64,000 bases of DNA from an uncultured Candidatus Saccharibacteria bacterium. GTDB taxonomy: Bacteria; Patescibacteriota; Saccharimonadia; Saccharimonadales; Saccharimonadaceae. The stretch spans positions 62,001 to 126,000 of the forward strand of contig CAMVCW010000003.1 in assembly GCA_947166125.1 (NCBI GenBank). The letters are read 5' to 3'. Below, one piece after another: positions 52,514-62,800 of the stretch. The notes below the pieces were generated by a model that was not told where the DNA came from, did no database searches, and was given only the letters and a program-made list of their open reading frames with translations. A program made the position numbers and the translations under genes. Numbering within the stretch: the first letter of the stretch is position 1; each line of letters opens with the position of its first letter.

Positions 52514-54487
52514 TTACCAACCTCCCCCTCCGCCTCCGCCGCCCCCTCCGCCGGAGAATCCACTACCACTACTAGACGATCCGCCACCTCCACCGCTACT
52601 AGAAGAAGACCGACTACCGCCACTGCCACTTATGCTTATCGGTTCATGATAATTCGTAGAGGACATTATCGCCCTACTAATATCGTGCGAAATATCAGAC
52701 AGCATCATACCATGCAGTATGTCAGAATCCACCGCCTCATTTATACTTTCAATTTCATAGTATTTTTCTAATTCCTTCATCCAACTTTCTTCCGCACCAA
52801 ACAAACTCGCCCACGGCAACAATTTTTCATATAATTTTACAATCCCCTCATTCGAAGTATCCGCCCCTTCCACCGATTGCAAGAATTTCAATCTATCTGC
52901 CTCTGCCATATTAATATATAATTCTAATCCTTCTAAATATTTCACTAGTCTAATGCCTTTTTCGGTATATCGTTTATATTTATTAGTTTGCCTTTTCAAT
53001 ATCCAAGACAGTACACAAAAACCGATAAATATTATAAGCATCACCAATAATACCTTTTTGCCACCTACGATAATTGCGTTTTGACTCGGTATTAATAAGT
53101 CGCCTAAATTTTTTACAATGAACGGAAAACCCGCCGTTACAAAGAAATACGGCAAACCCGCCGTTATAAAGAAATAAAAAAACATAAACGCCCACACCAA
53201 GCCCACTATAGTAAGGCCACTTCTAATTTTATTTTCGTCTTTAACCAAATATCCATGTCTCTCTAATTTTCTTATTGCATCCTTCTTATAATCTTCTGCA
53301 CATGTCGCTAAATATCTCGATGCCTTATGTTTTTGTATTGGATATTCGTCACCTTTAGCCAGCCCGCCATTTCCAGCTATTATATTCATCATTTCTTTTT
53401 GCGAACTACTTAATTCACCAGGTTCTACATTTAGTATCACTACCCAATTATATTCTTTTTCATTTTCGATTTTTTTAATCGTCACAGCCTTACTTACCGC
53501 TAGCTCTAACAATGTCGCCACATACGACGATTCAGTCTTTTTCAAGTATATCTGTTCACCATCCGCTACATATATATTATTTTCCGGCGGTTGATATTGT
53601 GGTGCATCAAACAATGATTTATACAAATCATATTGTGGCTTAGCCAACTTCCGCCATTTCAGATATTTTCGTGTCAAGAAAATCGCAACTAACACTATCT
53701 CGCCCACTAACAATATCACCAATATATAACTTTTCTCTATCACCACCTTAAAAGTATCTGGCTTAAATTCTGCTACAAAAGTCAAATTTTCCCCTGCTGC
53801 CAAACCACCCGTTTCAAAGCTAAATCCGTCTTCCGTAGGCGTAATTACACACCTGTCTTCGCCTTTTTCGCCATAGCTCCCCACATAGCACCATGCCCTT
53901 TCAAACATATTTTCATACACTCCCTCTGGCACGTGCAGTCTCGCAATTAGTTTGCCAAACCCTTGTTTCCAGCCTGTACCATTGGCATCCCAATACAATT
54001 CTTGAAAAGCCTTTTTTGCGCCATCAATCCCACTTACATTTTCACCATCTGCCGTAAATTCCGTAATCACATCCGTATAGTCATATTCCAAAGTATAAAC
54101 CTGCTCACCATTTACATATTCACTCGCACTACCTATGTACACTGTAAAATATCCGTCATTCTCTACAATCTTATTTATATTTTCCGGTTTACCATTTCTA
54201 AGCACCGTTAGATTCAAAGCATTTTTATTTGCCACTGTCCGGTTCGCTCCGCCCTGATTCGTATACGGTATCGTCCTAGTAATCCCATGGTTCTGATTCA
54301 TCCCAGGAAATACTGCCGTTAGCACTTCCTTCACATGCAAATTGCTCGTTCCATCTTCCAATTTAGTTAAATAATAATCTGCCGTAAAATCTTCAAAATA
54401 AAAATCCTGCGCATCCGCAAAAGTATTATTAATCGGCATTAAAATCAGCGCAAACACCGCGCCTAAAAATAAGCGTTTCAATTTCAT
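52514..54487 (-). CDS. DUF2207 membrane protein with Gly-rich tail
   Basis: 657 aa. Signal peptide (residues 1-24), outer DUF2207 domain (YYLTKLEDGTSNLHVKEVLTAVFPG .. to about 235), a helix at about 255-273, cytosolic part, two helices near 425-500, and a C-terminal tail of Ser/Gly ending in eleven Gly and Trp. This layout is typical of DUF2207 proteins, whose function is unknown. Leaderless promoter TGA-TATGAT. Confidence 0.85.
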   Translation of the reverse strand: MKLKRLFLGAVFALILMPINNTFADAQDFYFEDFTADYYLTKLEDGTSNLHVKEVLTAVFPGMNQNHGITRTIPYTNQGGANRTVANKNALNLTVLRNGKPENINKIVENDGYFTVYIGSASEYVNGEQVYTLEYDYTDVITEFTADGENVSGIDGAKKAFQELYWDANGTGWKQGFGKLIARLHVPEGVYENMFERAWCYVGSYGEKGEDRCVITPTEDGFSFETGGLAAGENLTFVAEFKPDTFKVVIEKSYILVILLVGEIVLVAIFLTRKYLKWRKLAKPQYDLYKSLFDAPQYQPPENNIYVADGEQIYLKKTESSYVATLLELAVSKAVTIKKIENEKEYNWVVILNVEPGELSSSQKEMMNIIAGNGGLAKGDEYPIQKHKASRYLATCAEDYKKDAIRKLERHGYLVKDENKIRSGLTIVGLVWAFMFFYFFITAGLPYFFVTAGFPFIVKNLGDLLIPSQNAIIVGGKKVLLVMLIIFIGFCVLSWILKRQTNKYKRYTEKGIRLVKYLEGLELYINMAEADRLKFLQSVEGADTSNEGIVKLYEKLLPWASLFGAEESWMKELEKYYEIESINEAVDSDILHGMMLSDISHDISRAIMSSTNYHEPISISGSGGSRSSSSSGGGGGSSSSGSGFSGGGGGGGGGGGW

Positions 54488-54493
54488 ACTTTT

Positions 54494-54502
54494 ATCATAT
54501 CA
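54494..54502 (-). promoter_or_regulatory. leaderless promoter of the DUF2207 gene
   Basis: TGA-TATGAT on the minus strand with six bases to the ATG at 54487. Confidence 0.6.
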
Positions 54503-54505
54503 CAT

Positions 54506-55288
54506 TCAAGAAAATATCGCGGCCATCGTCGCCCGCACAAAATCACCAGGATTATATAAATTTAGCGCCACAATCTTAGCCGCCAATTCTCCACTCCACA
54601 ACATTATCGGCGAATATCCAGATTTCTCCATCGGCACAGCTTTCACCATGCCATCCTTCGCTATCAATATCTGCCCATTATGTAAAGTCACTATACCTAC
54701 CGGGTAACTCAAAGTAAATTTATGCAATACTTCCGTCACCTGTACCAAAGATTGCGACAAAAGCAACATCTTCGGGTAATACACTGCTCTTAGTAGCTTT
54801 TGCATTTGCGCTAGCGAGCCAAATATCGCCAACTTTTCATTTAACAGCACTTCTTCCGGATTATTATCCGCAACCAAATCTACTGCATCACGCGTTAGTA
54901 GTATTGGTTTTTCGGAAGAAGCACAGGCACTCACTATGACCTTGCCAGTGATTGCATTTTTAGACAAATCCCCAATTAATAAATTATGCTCACCATTATT
55001 TATATTAACTACTAGTTCCGTACTATCTGCAAAAGATCCAGTTTCAGTAGATTCTAAAAACTTAAAATTCGGCATCGGCGGCAATTTACTTTTCAAAGCA
55101 TCCGGCAAAATCAAATTCACCGTTTCCACCGGGTACTTTTCCGTCAAATATTCCGCCACTCTCACCGGCGTCCGGAAATTCTGACTATTCCCGCCGATTA
55201 CATTCACCACGCCCTGTTTGCGCTCTGGTATATTCCATAGCAAATCCTTCGCTATATTTTCTTCTACCTTCTCAAAATATTCCATCAA
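54506..55288 (-). CDS. hypothetical protein, possibly NnrD/ribokinase-like
   Basis: 260 aa, soluble. The stretch GVVNVIGGNSQNFRTPVRVAEYLTEKYP near residue 25 and later ILLTRDAVDLVADN recall the ADP-dependent NAD(P)HX dehydratase fold, but the usual GxGD catalytic motif is not evident, so activity is doubtful. It is last in the smpB-xth operon, overlapping xth by four bases. Confidence 0.5.
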   Translation of the reverse strand: MMEYFEKVEENIAKDLLWNIPERKQGVVNVIGGNSQNFRTPVRVAEYLTEKYPVETVNLILPDALKSKLPPMPNFKFLESTETGSFADSTELVVNINNGEHNLLIGDLSKNAITGKVIVSACASSEKPILLTRDAVDLVADNNPEEVLLNEKLAIFGSLAQMQKLLRAVYYPKMLLLSQSLVQVTEVLHKFTLSYPVGIVTLHNGQILIAKDGMVKAVPMEKSGYSPIMLWSGELAAKIVALNLYNPGDFVRATMAAIFS

Positions 55289-56067
55289 AACTCCAAATCT
55301 ATAGAAATCGGACAGTGGTCAGAACCCATATAATTTTCATATATTTCTGCGTCTTTCAAATTTTTGCGCAAACTACCAGAAATAAAGAAATAGTCTATCC
55401 GCCACCCCACATTATTTTCCCGCGCATGCCCCCAGTGGCTCCACCAAGTATATCGCTGTACTTCTGGATGCAGCACGCGGAAAGTATCCACCAGCCCAGC
55501 ATCTAGTAAATTACTCACTCCTTGCCGTTCCTCATCCGTAAAGCCAGCATTATGGTGATTTGCCTTTGGCCGCGCTAAATCTATCTCGGTATGCGCCGCA
55601 TTAAAATCTCCGCACACCACCACCGGCTTATGCTTCTCTAGTCCCTTCAAATAATTTCGTACCGCCGGATCCCACTTTTTTTCCCGTAGACCCAATCTCT
55701 CCAATCCTCGTTTAGAATTTGGCGTATAAATATTCACTAAATAAAATTTTTCAAACTCCGCCGTTTGTACCCGCCCTTCGTTTAGCGGATCACCAAATTG
55801 GTCTGCAAAATCTTCTTCCACCGGCAATACATTTTTTACGCTTAGCGGCTTAATCTTTGTAAATATTGCCGTGCCACTATACCCCGCCCGCTCTGCCGAA
55901 TTCCATAGTTCCTCATATTCTGGAAAATCCACTTCCGCTTGTCCAGGTTTGGCTTTAGTCTCCTGCATGCACAAAATATCTGGCTGCTCCTTAGCGATAA
56001 ACTCTTGTAATGCACCTTTATTTAGTACAGCCCTTAGCCCATTCACATTCCACGAAAATATTCTCAC
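55285..56067 (-). CDS. xth: exodeoxyribonuclease III family AP endonuclease
   Basis: 260 aa. Cuts DNA at abasic sites for base-excision repair. Motifs: SWNVNGLRA at the start, QETKA (metal Glu), NIYTPNSKRGLERL, CGDFNAAHTEIDL and the terminal MGSDHCPISIDLEF. Overlaps smpB by four bases at its start and the 54506 gene at its end. Confidence 0.95.
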   Translation of the reverse strand: MRIFSWNVNGLRAVLNKGALQEFIAKEQPDILCMQETKAKPGQAEVDFPEYEELWNSAERAGYSGTAIFTKIKPLSVKNVLPVEEDFADQFGDPLNEGRVQTAEFEKFYLVNIYTPNSKRGLERLGLREKKWDPAVRNYLKGLEKHKPVVVCGDFNAAHTEIDLARPKANHHNAGFTDEERQGVSNLLDAGLVDTFRVLHPEVQRYTWWSHWGHARENNVGWRIDYFFISGSLRKNLKDAEIYENYMGSDHCPISIDLEF

Positions 56068-56480
56068 GCGTATCTCCCACGTTCTATATCACGCTTTTTG
56101 ATAGTTTCACGCTTATCGTACTTTTTCTTACCTTTACCTACCGCTATCACTAATTTTATATGGCGCCCACCACCCAGTAACTTTACCGGCACAATAGTAG
56201 ATCCAGCTACCTTTTCACGTTCTAGTGCCGCAATTTGTTTTTTAGTGGCCAGCAGTTTAATATTCCGCGCCGTTTCTGCACCAAGTGTCAAATTATTCAA
56301 CCACAGTTCACCATTTCTTATCGTCACAAAAGATCCTTTAAGCTGCACATGATGGTCGCGTATCGCTCGCACTTCTGGCCCAGCTAGGCTCATCCCCACA
56401 GTCAGCTCATCACCTAAAGCATAGTCGTATCGTGCTTTGCGATTTACCGTCACCATATCCTGAATCTTTTTCTTCTTCAT
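56064..56480 (-). CDS. smpB: SsrA-binding protein SmpB
   Basis: 138 aa. Brings tmRNA to stalled ribosomes. Conserved stretches: NRKARYDYALGDELTVGMSLAGPEVRAIR, GSFVTIRNGELWLNN and KKYDKRETIKKRDIER. The tmRNA gene itself was not found in the window. First gene of smpB-xth-54506; leaderless promoter. Confidence 0.95.
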   Translation of the reverse strand: MKKKKIQDMVTVNRKARYDYALGDELTVGMSLAGPEVRAIRDHHVQLKGSFVTIRNGELWLNNLTLGAETARNIKLLATKKQIAALEREKVAGSTIVPVKLLGGGRHIKLVIAVGKGKKKYDKRETIKKRDIERGRYA

Positions 56481-56486
56481 TTCTCT

Positions 56487-56495
56487 ATTATATCA
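56487..56495 (-). promoter_or_regulatory. leaderless promoter of smpB
   Basis: TGA-TATAAT on the minus strand with six bases to the ATG at 56480. Confidence 0.75.
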
Positions 56496-56508
56496 CTAGC
56501 ATACAATC

Positions 56509-56612
56509 TTGACATCTCTTACAGTTTTACTTATACTTATATCAAGAGGCAAGCTCTAGAAACTTGCCGGGTTTGGAGAAGAATTACCACTCTATACGGA
56601 TGGTAATTTTTC
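56509..56612 (+). ncRNA. candidate antisense RNA of toxin-like locus 2
   Basis: TTGACA (56509-56514), 17-bp spacer, TATACT (56532-56537); predicted RNA about 56544-56612. Hairpin GGCAAG/CTTGCC with CTCTAGAAA in the loop, then terminator AATTACCA/TGGTAATT and a T tract. Same two-hairpin plan and similar first loop as the RNA at 14193. The terminator covers the end of the minus-strand 24-codon ORF. Confidence 0.6.
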
Positions 56613-56658
56613 TTGTTTTGGAACCGAATCTGAATACAAGATTAAACTTTATAGACAT
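56584..56658 (-). CDS. 24-aa peptide, candidate type I toxin 2
   Basis: MSIKFNLVFRFGSKTRKITI then RIEW: an aromatic/hydrophobic start with alternating basic residues. AAGGAG is seven bases before the ATG. The leader is about 174 nt, with a strong hairpin GAGCGGACTA/TAGTCCGCTC. The stop codon lies in the convergent RNA's terminator stem, as in locus 1. Same length (24 aa) and shared start pattern M-[TS]-I-[QK]-[IF]-N-L with the 14245 peptide. A toxin role is inferred. Confidence 0.5.
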   Translation of the reverse strand: MSIKFNLVFRFGSKTRKITIRIEW

Positions 56659-56826
56659 CTTCGTTCTCCTTTCATTTTTGTTTTTATTAGAAACTAAAAT
56701 TGGGGAGATAAATCCAGGCTATCTAGAATCACCACGTATAAATCCCCCCTCTCGGAGCGGACTATATTATGTTTAGTCCGCTCGTCTCACTGGGAATCTA
56801 TATTATTCGTAAACTAAAACATGCTC

Positions 56827-56912
56827 CAACCCGCCTATAGTATATGCATACTCTATTTATAATTTCAACCCCCAGCGAGAAATTAATTTTTCATCTATTC
56901 CGTCTAGGCTTA
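56827..56912 (-). promoter_or_regulatory. conserved promoter block of toxin-like locus 2
   Basis: Minus-strand TTGAAA (56863-56868), 18-bp spacer, TATACT (56839-56844). Nearly identical to 14441-14526 over about 86 bp. Confidence 0.7.
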
Positions 56913-56967
56913 ATTTAAGCACCAACTTAATGTCCAAAATTTTAATTCCCCACAAATAATTTAAGTA

Positions 56968-57145
56968 TGCTACAATTAAAGTGCAATTATCAATAACAAA
57001 ATATAACATCCGAATTATTTTAATATAATTCGGATGTTGCTAAAAATGGTGCCGCAAGGAACCTAGCTGCGTTCGAATTCGGATCAGTTATTGGTAAATA
57101 TAGTCCCAAATTATTTGAACTACCTCGACGACCGAAGCATCGGTT
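56968..57145 (+). ncRNA. orphan structured RNA, copy D
   Basis: Promoter TGC-TACAAT (56968-56976) followed by AATTAAAGTGC, as for leaders A and B. Outer stem TATCAATAAC/GTTATTGGTA (56988-56997/57087-57096). ACATCCGAATT (57006-57016) can pair with AATTCGGATGT (57027-57037) or with AATTCGGAT (57076-57084), but not both. Loop motif GGTGCCGCAAGG (57048-57059). The downstream partner strand is missing and no FISUMP gene follows. A weak hairpin CCGA-AGCA-TCGG with TTTT ends it near 57145. Confidence 0.55.
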
Positions 57146-57179
57146 TTCCCCTTTGCTGTCTCGCCAGATAAACTAACTA

Positions 57180-58157
57180 TTATTTCCCTTCGTACTTTAT
57201 CACCGGCTCTTTAACTTTAGCCAATTTGGCTGCCTTTTTGATCAACGCATCAATCTTGGCATGATCTGCTTTCTGTTTTTCCGCATCAAATGTCTCTTGC
57301 TGGCGCTTTAAATCACCATAAAACCCAGTACCCCTAGCTGCGTTCCAAAAAATCTTCTCTTGCGGCACATTTTTATAATGCCACGGCTTATTAAACAAAT
57401 TAAAGTGCACCAATTTTGCATCTTTCGGCAATTCTTCTACTGGCTCCATATTCCACCGCTGGTCCAAATGTTTTATTTTGCCCCGCAAAATCACATTCAT
57501 ATAATCTTGGTCTGGCGCCACTAGGTCCGCATCATATTTATTAATCGTATCCACCAATGCCGTCAGATATTTCATTTTACGAAGCCCCTTCATATTCATC
57601 ACGAGTACTCCAGAATTACAATAATCATGATACGGCACGCCCACCGCCTTATCCACATATGCCCGGAATTCTGGTATGACCTCCACCTTCGGATCTACCA
57701 TCGCCGCCATCAAATTATCTTCCAAATCCGTGTCAAACAATTCCCCTACATCCCCACGCAAAATCGTATCACTATCTATGTATACACACTTATCATACGT
57801 TGGAAAAAGCCGCGGAATAAAAAACCTATAATAATATACTGCACTAGAAAAGAAATCCCCCGCGCCCTTGCGCCGCGAACAATATTTAATAATCGCCTTT
57901 AGATACAAGCTATTACTAATTTTCTTAAACTGTATTGCCACATTATCCGTCACCAAACTACGCAGCCTTATCCTGTTCGCCCAATTCAGCCCATCATGCA
58001 AAATAATCACCCGGTAGTACCGTTTTTTATTTACGCGCTGCGTAAGCGAATGTATCGCTGCCGCCGCATACGGCGCATACCCACTATTAATCGTCAGAAA
58101 AACTGGAACAACTTTATTATTTTTTAGCGGATTTAGGCCTGTACTGAAAATACTCAT
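57180..58157 (-). CDS. GT8-family glycosyltransferase
   Basis: 325 aa. Retaining GT-A fold transferase using a nucleotide sugar. Motifs: VPVFLTINSGYAPYAAAAIHSL at the start, YIDSDTILRGDVGELF (metal-binding DSD, about 125), NSGVLVMNMKG, APDQDYMN and the C-terminal VHFNLFNKPWHYK. Ends in a basic, Lys-rich tail. Its start lies 41 bases inside plsC, so the two are translated from one mRNA; the exact start is uncertain. Confidence 0.88.
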   Translation of the reverse strand: MSIFSTGLNPLKNNKVVPVFLTINSGYAPYAAAAIHSLTQRVNKKRYYRVIILHDGLNWANRIRLRSLVTDNVAIQFKKISNSLYLKAIIKYCSRRKGAGDFFSSAVYYYRFFIPRLFPTYDKCVYIDSDTILRGDVGELFDTDLEDNLMAAMVDPKVEVIPEFRAYVDKAVGVPYHDYCNSGVLVMNMKGLRKMKYLTALVDTINKYDADLVAPDQDYMNVILRGKIKHLDQRWNMEPVEELPKDAKLVHFNLFNKPWHYKNVPQEKIFWNAARGTGFYGDLKRQQETFDAEKQKADHAKIDALIKKAAKLAKVKEPVIKYEGK

Positions 58158-58950
58158 AACTACTCTTCTTACTATATTTTACCATAGAATCATAAGCCTC
58201 TTTAGCCAATTTTGCCCGATTTTCTTCCTCGCTAAGTTTCGCGTCCGGCCAAAACGGCCCATCCACGTACACATCCATCCTTGGCAAATCTCCACGTTTT
58301 TTGTCTTTGCGTTTATGATACGTAGTGGTCATCGTAAAAATCGGCAAATTATTCCGCACCGCATATTTAAAAGATCTATCGCCCGCCGGAAATTTACGTA
58401 TCTTTGTAGCATATGGCCACACATGCGCTTCCGGATATATCACCAATACCTTCTTTTGCTTCAATCTTTCATCTACCGCATCATTAAACGCCTGTTTCTC
58501 TTCTTTAGTTTTACCAAGTGGCAATCCGCCAATATACGGCAACACTTTACCAATCCCAGGTATTTTCAAATTCACCGGGCTAATGATCGTGAATATCCGC
58601 CGATCCGCCACTAGCGCCGGCCCAAATACATCATGAAATGGATTGGTGTGGTTAGCATATATCACATAACCCTTGCCACGCGCCTTTTTCAATTTTTCCC
58701 GCCCATAAAATTTTGCCTGCCAATAGCCCCGTTCATAATACTGCCCAAAAAGTTTAAAAATCCGAAACAGCATCGCCGAATACAATTTCACAAATGGATT
58801 TTTCGGGATAAATTCGTAACCTTCTGGCAATCCTACTTCTACCTTCTTTTCTTGCTCATCAGTCTTAATTGGGTCATCCTCTTCCGAAGCATAATAAAAC
58901 ACCCGTTCTTCTGCCGGAATATCTTTCTGAAACAATTCTGCTTTTGCCAT
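58117..58950 (-). CDS. plsC: 1-acyl-glycerol-3-phosphate acyltransferase-like protein
   Basis: 277 aa. Moves an acyl chain to a glycerophospholipid-type acceptor at the membrane. Motifs: VIYANHTNPFHDVFGP (catalytic His-Asp), IGGLPLGKTKEEKQAF and YPEAHVWPYATKIRKFPAG in place of FPEGTRS. The His-Asp gap is one residue longer than in the standard NHX4D motif if the first His is used. The charged N-terminal 45 residues are extra. It sits between two GT8 genes, which suggests that an acylated glycolipid is made here. Confidence 0.8.
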   Translation of the reverse strand: MAKAELFQKDIPAEERVFYYASEEDDPIKTDEQEKKVEVGLPEGYEFIPKNPFVKLYSAMLFRIFKLFGQYYERGYWQAKFYGREKLKKARGKGYVIYANHTNPFHDVFGPALVADRRIFTIISPVNLKIPGIGKVLPYIGGLPLGKTKEEKQAFNDAVDERLKQKKVLVIYPEAHVWPYATKIRKFPAGDRSFKYAVRNNLPIFTMTTTYHKRKDKKRGDLPRMDVYVDGPFWPDAKLSEEENRAKLAKEAYDSMVKYSKKSSYEYFQYRPKSAKK

Positions 58951-59771
58951 TATAAATTATCCTTTAGTTTCTCGTATTCTTTTAATATATCATCATATTC
59001 TGTAATTTTTAATACGTTATGAATTTTCTCCACCTCAAAAGGTTTTACTTTTTGTACCCTAAAGTATGGTAGGAATTTAAAATTATTAGAAAAATGATGC
59101 AACACCGTATCTTCACGTGGCCGTTCACCTTGTTCATTGTATTTACGCGGCATTAGTCTTCGGCGCGTAATAGATTTATTTAGCGCCGCCTGGTCCGCCA
59201 ACATCATCCATCTCTGCATGCATAATTTCACCGCTTTCTCAAACATCCCAGTTTTAATACACTCTGGCATATTAAATAGCATCACGCCAGAATTCATATA
59301 GTCAAAATTAAATATTCCATGATAATGATAAAAATTCTTTCCATAAATATCTAGCACCCCTGCCGCCTCAATTCCATCTAAGTTCGTATTGTAAAATTCA
59401 CTAATATCTTTCCGACACACTACGTCATAATCCAAATACAATATTATATCTAGCTTTGCCAACTCCGACACCTTATCCGCATAGAGCCGAAGCATTGAAC
59501 AAGGCGTAAAATAAGATCCCATATTTTTACTCGGCAAATTTTTTACAAACACTTCCGTCGCATCAATTAATTTCACAAAACTCTTTGCATTTTTTTCTTT
59601 CACCAACTTATCCAAAAACTTCGCCGACTTTTTCGTAAATGCTGCCGTATCTTCGTAATTTATCGTCATTATATATATGTATAGTGGCTCGGAATTATTT
59701 TTAATCAGCGACAAAATAGACACTAACACCCCCTGCGCAATCCCCTTATCACCACAATACAATATATTCAT
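58950..59771 (-). CDS. GT8-family glycosyltransferase
   Basis: 273 aa from the ATG at 59771 (MNILYCGDKGIAQGVLVSIL). An upstream ATG (59828) would add 19 residues but lies above the -10 box. TATAAT at 59778-59783 ends six bases before this ATG, so the leaderless rule decides the start. Motifs: YLDYDVVCRKDISEFY (DYD), MNSGVMLFNM and ADQAALN. First gene of GT8-plsC-GT8. Confidence 0.88.
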   Translation of the reverse strand: MNILYCGDKGIAQGVLVSILSLIKNNSEPLYIYIMTINYEDTAAFTKKSAKFLDKLVKEKNAKSFVKLIDATEVFVKNLPSKNMGSYFTPCSMLRLYADKVSELAKLDIILYLDYDVVCRKDISEFYNTNLDGIEAAGVLDIYGKNFYHYHGIFNFDYMNSGVMLFNMPECIKTGMFEKAVKLCMQRWMMLADQAALNKSITRRRLMPRKYNEQGERPREDTVLHHFSNNFKFLPYFRVQKVKPFEVEKIHNVLKITEYDDILKEYEKLKDNL

Positions 59772-59777
59772 ACATCC

Positions 59778-59783
59778 ATTATA
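59778..59783 (-). promoter_or_regulatory. leaderless promoter of the GT8-plsC-GT8 operon
   Basis: TATAAT on the minus strand (no TG extension) with six bases to the ATG at 59771. Confidence 0.65.
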
Positions 59784-59893
59784 ATAAACTCTATTGCCAA
59801 AAATCAACCTATATATTACAATAAACATAAGTGGAGTAATCCTGCAAATACAAAAACGGCAGAATCAAAATTGGCTAGATAGTAATAACTCAA

Positions 59894-62800
59894 TTGCTAT
59901 GCGAGGTAGAGCAAAGGAAGGCTCATACATCTAAAGTGAAATCTTTAAACATCTTAGCAAAACGACACTTTTTAGTCGCAGGGAGTATTTTGCTAACGAC
60001 CCTTTTATTCTGCTTCTCTGCCTTCGCCCTAAGCATCAATAGAAGCCCGTTATCGTTTTACGAAAAAAGCGATGGCGTAATCGTAGATGATTCAGAATCT
60101 CTCGAAAAAAACAATACTATCTTGCCGAATATCAAATTTTCACAACCAGGTGATTTTATTACATACAAACTAACGCTCAATAATAGCGACGATTCAGAAT
60201 ACAAAATAACCAACATCTCAGACAATAATACAAACGAGAATATTACGGTTTCATATTCTTACAATAACACAATAGATGCTTCCGACAAAGATATTTACAT
60301 CACCTTAACCTACACACAGGAATCAACCAACGATTTAAGCCTTACGGATTTCGAAGTCACCATAAACTATGAGGAGACCGCCGAAGCAGAATCAACAGAA
60401 GAGACAAACGACGAAGAAGACTTGCCTGTACCCAATACAGGTAGCGCAAACGCGCCAAATACAGGGAACCAAACCTTTTCACAAACTTTCAACGCAAAGA
60501 GTTCAAACCGCATCTTCCAAAATATACTACTCAGTGCTTTAATTTGCATCTTAGTAAGCATGTTCTATTTATTATTCCGAAGGTCGCGCAAAAACAAAGA
60601 ATTCAATCTTGAAAAAATATCTCGTTCGCGCAAAATTTCCCATAATCTTGTTGGATTAATTATTGCTGGACTAATTATAACTGGCGGAGCAATCAGTATC
60701 ACCTACGCTGCAAATAATAGTAGTATAAAACTCCGCTTCGACTTATCAAAAGTTGAATTAAACGTCAATTCAATCTCCCAACACACAATCAACTTTATAA
60801 ATAATGCCCCAAATGTTGTCACCAACATTCAAGAAACCACGAAAACCTGCGATCTTGAGCCAAACGAAAGTTCTTGCGAAATCATACTCCCAAGCTTCAC
60901 GACAAAACAAAACCACGAAGTTTTAGGCTGGAGTACGAACAAAAACGCAACCGAAGCCTCGTATCAACCAGGCGAAATCGTATCTTTTTCTGACGATACC
61001 ACACTTTACACGATTACGCGCGGTAAATTCTCGGCTTCATTCGTCAACCAGCACAAAACTCATTTCAATCTTTCTCACGAATCCGATTCTTGCTATGTGT
61101 ACAACAGCACTTCAAATTGTCGAGTCGCCACCCCAACCGCCAGCAAACAGTCCGCCAATGACGAATCTGAATTTTTAGGATGGAGCACAGATTCCACTTC
61201 TGCAGCACCAGAAATAGCAGCCGGAGGTTCAGCTAGTATCTCAGAAAACACTGCATTCTACTCAATCGCTTCCATACCACCAACTATAATTTACGTCCAA
61301 TTCGTCAACCAAGACCCAAATGGAATTTCCATCTCTCAAGAATCAACGACCTGCACTATACCAGAAAATGAAACCGAATGTAGCATTACTCTACCAACGA
61401 TCACCGCAAATCCTGGATATAACGCTCTCGGCTGGAGCAAATACTCCAGTCTCACCACTGCCGCCTACTCTGCAGAACAAGCTGTCACAGTTTCAGGTAG
61501 CACAACCTTCTATACCATATCCTACAAAACCCTTACCGCTACATTTAATAACTTACATACAGACTATTTCAGCGCTTCTTCATCATCAGCAACATGCCAA
61601 ATATACAACGGCGCAGTTGGCGGCTGCACTATAACCACGCCAACAATTGCTAAACTCACGGATGACGAACACACCACATTCTTAGGCTGGAACACCAATC
61701 CAAACACCAATGTCGGCACAGAAACTGGAGCATCCCTGCTAATCTACGACAATAACACTTATTACTCTATAGCAAAGATACCCACAGACACCATATACTC
61801 ATTAAAGTTCTCCAATGATATATGGGACACATCAACACTTAGCCCGTTAAGTTACTTCTCTTCGACCGAAGACTGCACACGATCTTCAGAAGAATATTGT
61901 ATCGAAGTAAGAAAGAGCTGTACAATCTATACCTGGGAATCCTCTTGCACTATCACGGCCCCAGAGTTTGATACTATATCCAAATGGAGAGCCTATGGCT
62001 ATGACACAATACACCCCCTAGTATTCAGCAACCCATTAGACAAAACCGATAATTTTGCCGAAATAGGTCAAAATATTATCATCACGGCCGACAATAACGA
62101 CCAAAGATATTACAATATGATTATAAAACAAACCCCAGTCACAGCCTCATTCATCAATCAACACACTGACTATCTTGCATCTTCTTCCAATAGTCAATCA
62201 TGCTACGCCCTCAATAATAATAAATCTTGTATAATCACAACCCCAGATCTAACTCCAAAGCAAACCAATAACGATATCACGAAAGTTGCTTGGTCTAGAA
62301 GCCAAAACACCTATCAAAGCCAAGTAAACCCTGGCGAAATAATAAACATCTCAAAGGACACGACCTTTTACTCAGCCGCAACTGGTATCGCATACACTAT
62401 TACCTTTGATAAAAATGTCAATTTTGAAGGATCAGATCCAACTGGATGCCGAACAAAACCCCAACTAGGCGGATGCGACGATAAGCAAAACAATCTCGCC
62501 GCCGACTCATTAAGCTTCTATTCCACAAAATGCGTGGTAAAAGCTTCTGGGTGTTATCTAGCCAATTTGCCACGAATTTATTCAACTAGCAATACACCAC
62601 TTGGCTTTAGTCTATCACAATATGGAGATGCCAATATTACATCACTGTTAGAATATAATTTCATCGCGGACACCACAGTCTATGCTCGTGTCATAGATAG
62701 AGCCAACGTCACCACAGATGCAGACGACCCAGTTCACTTTAACGAAACAGCCAAAATCTATGAACCAGGTAGTAGCACCGAATATTATCAAGTAGATTTT

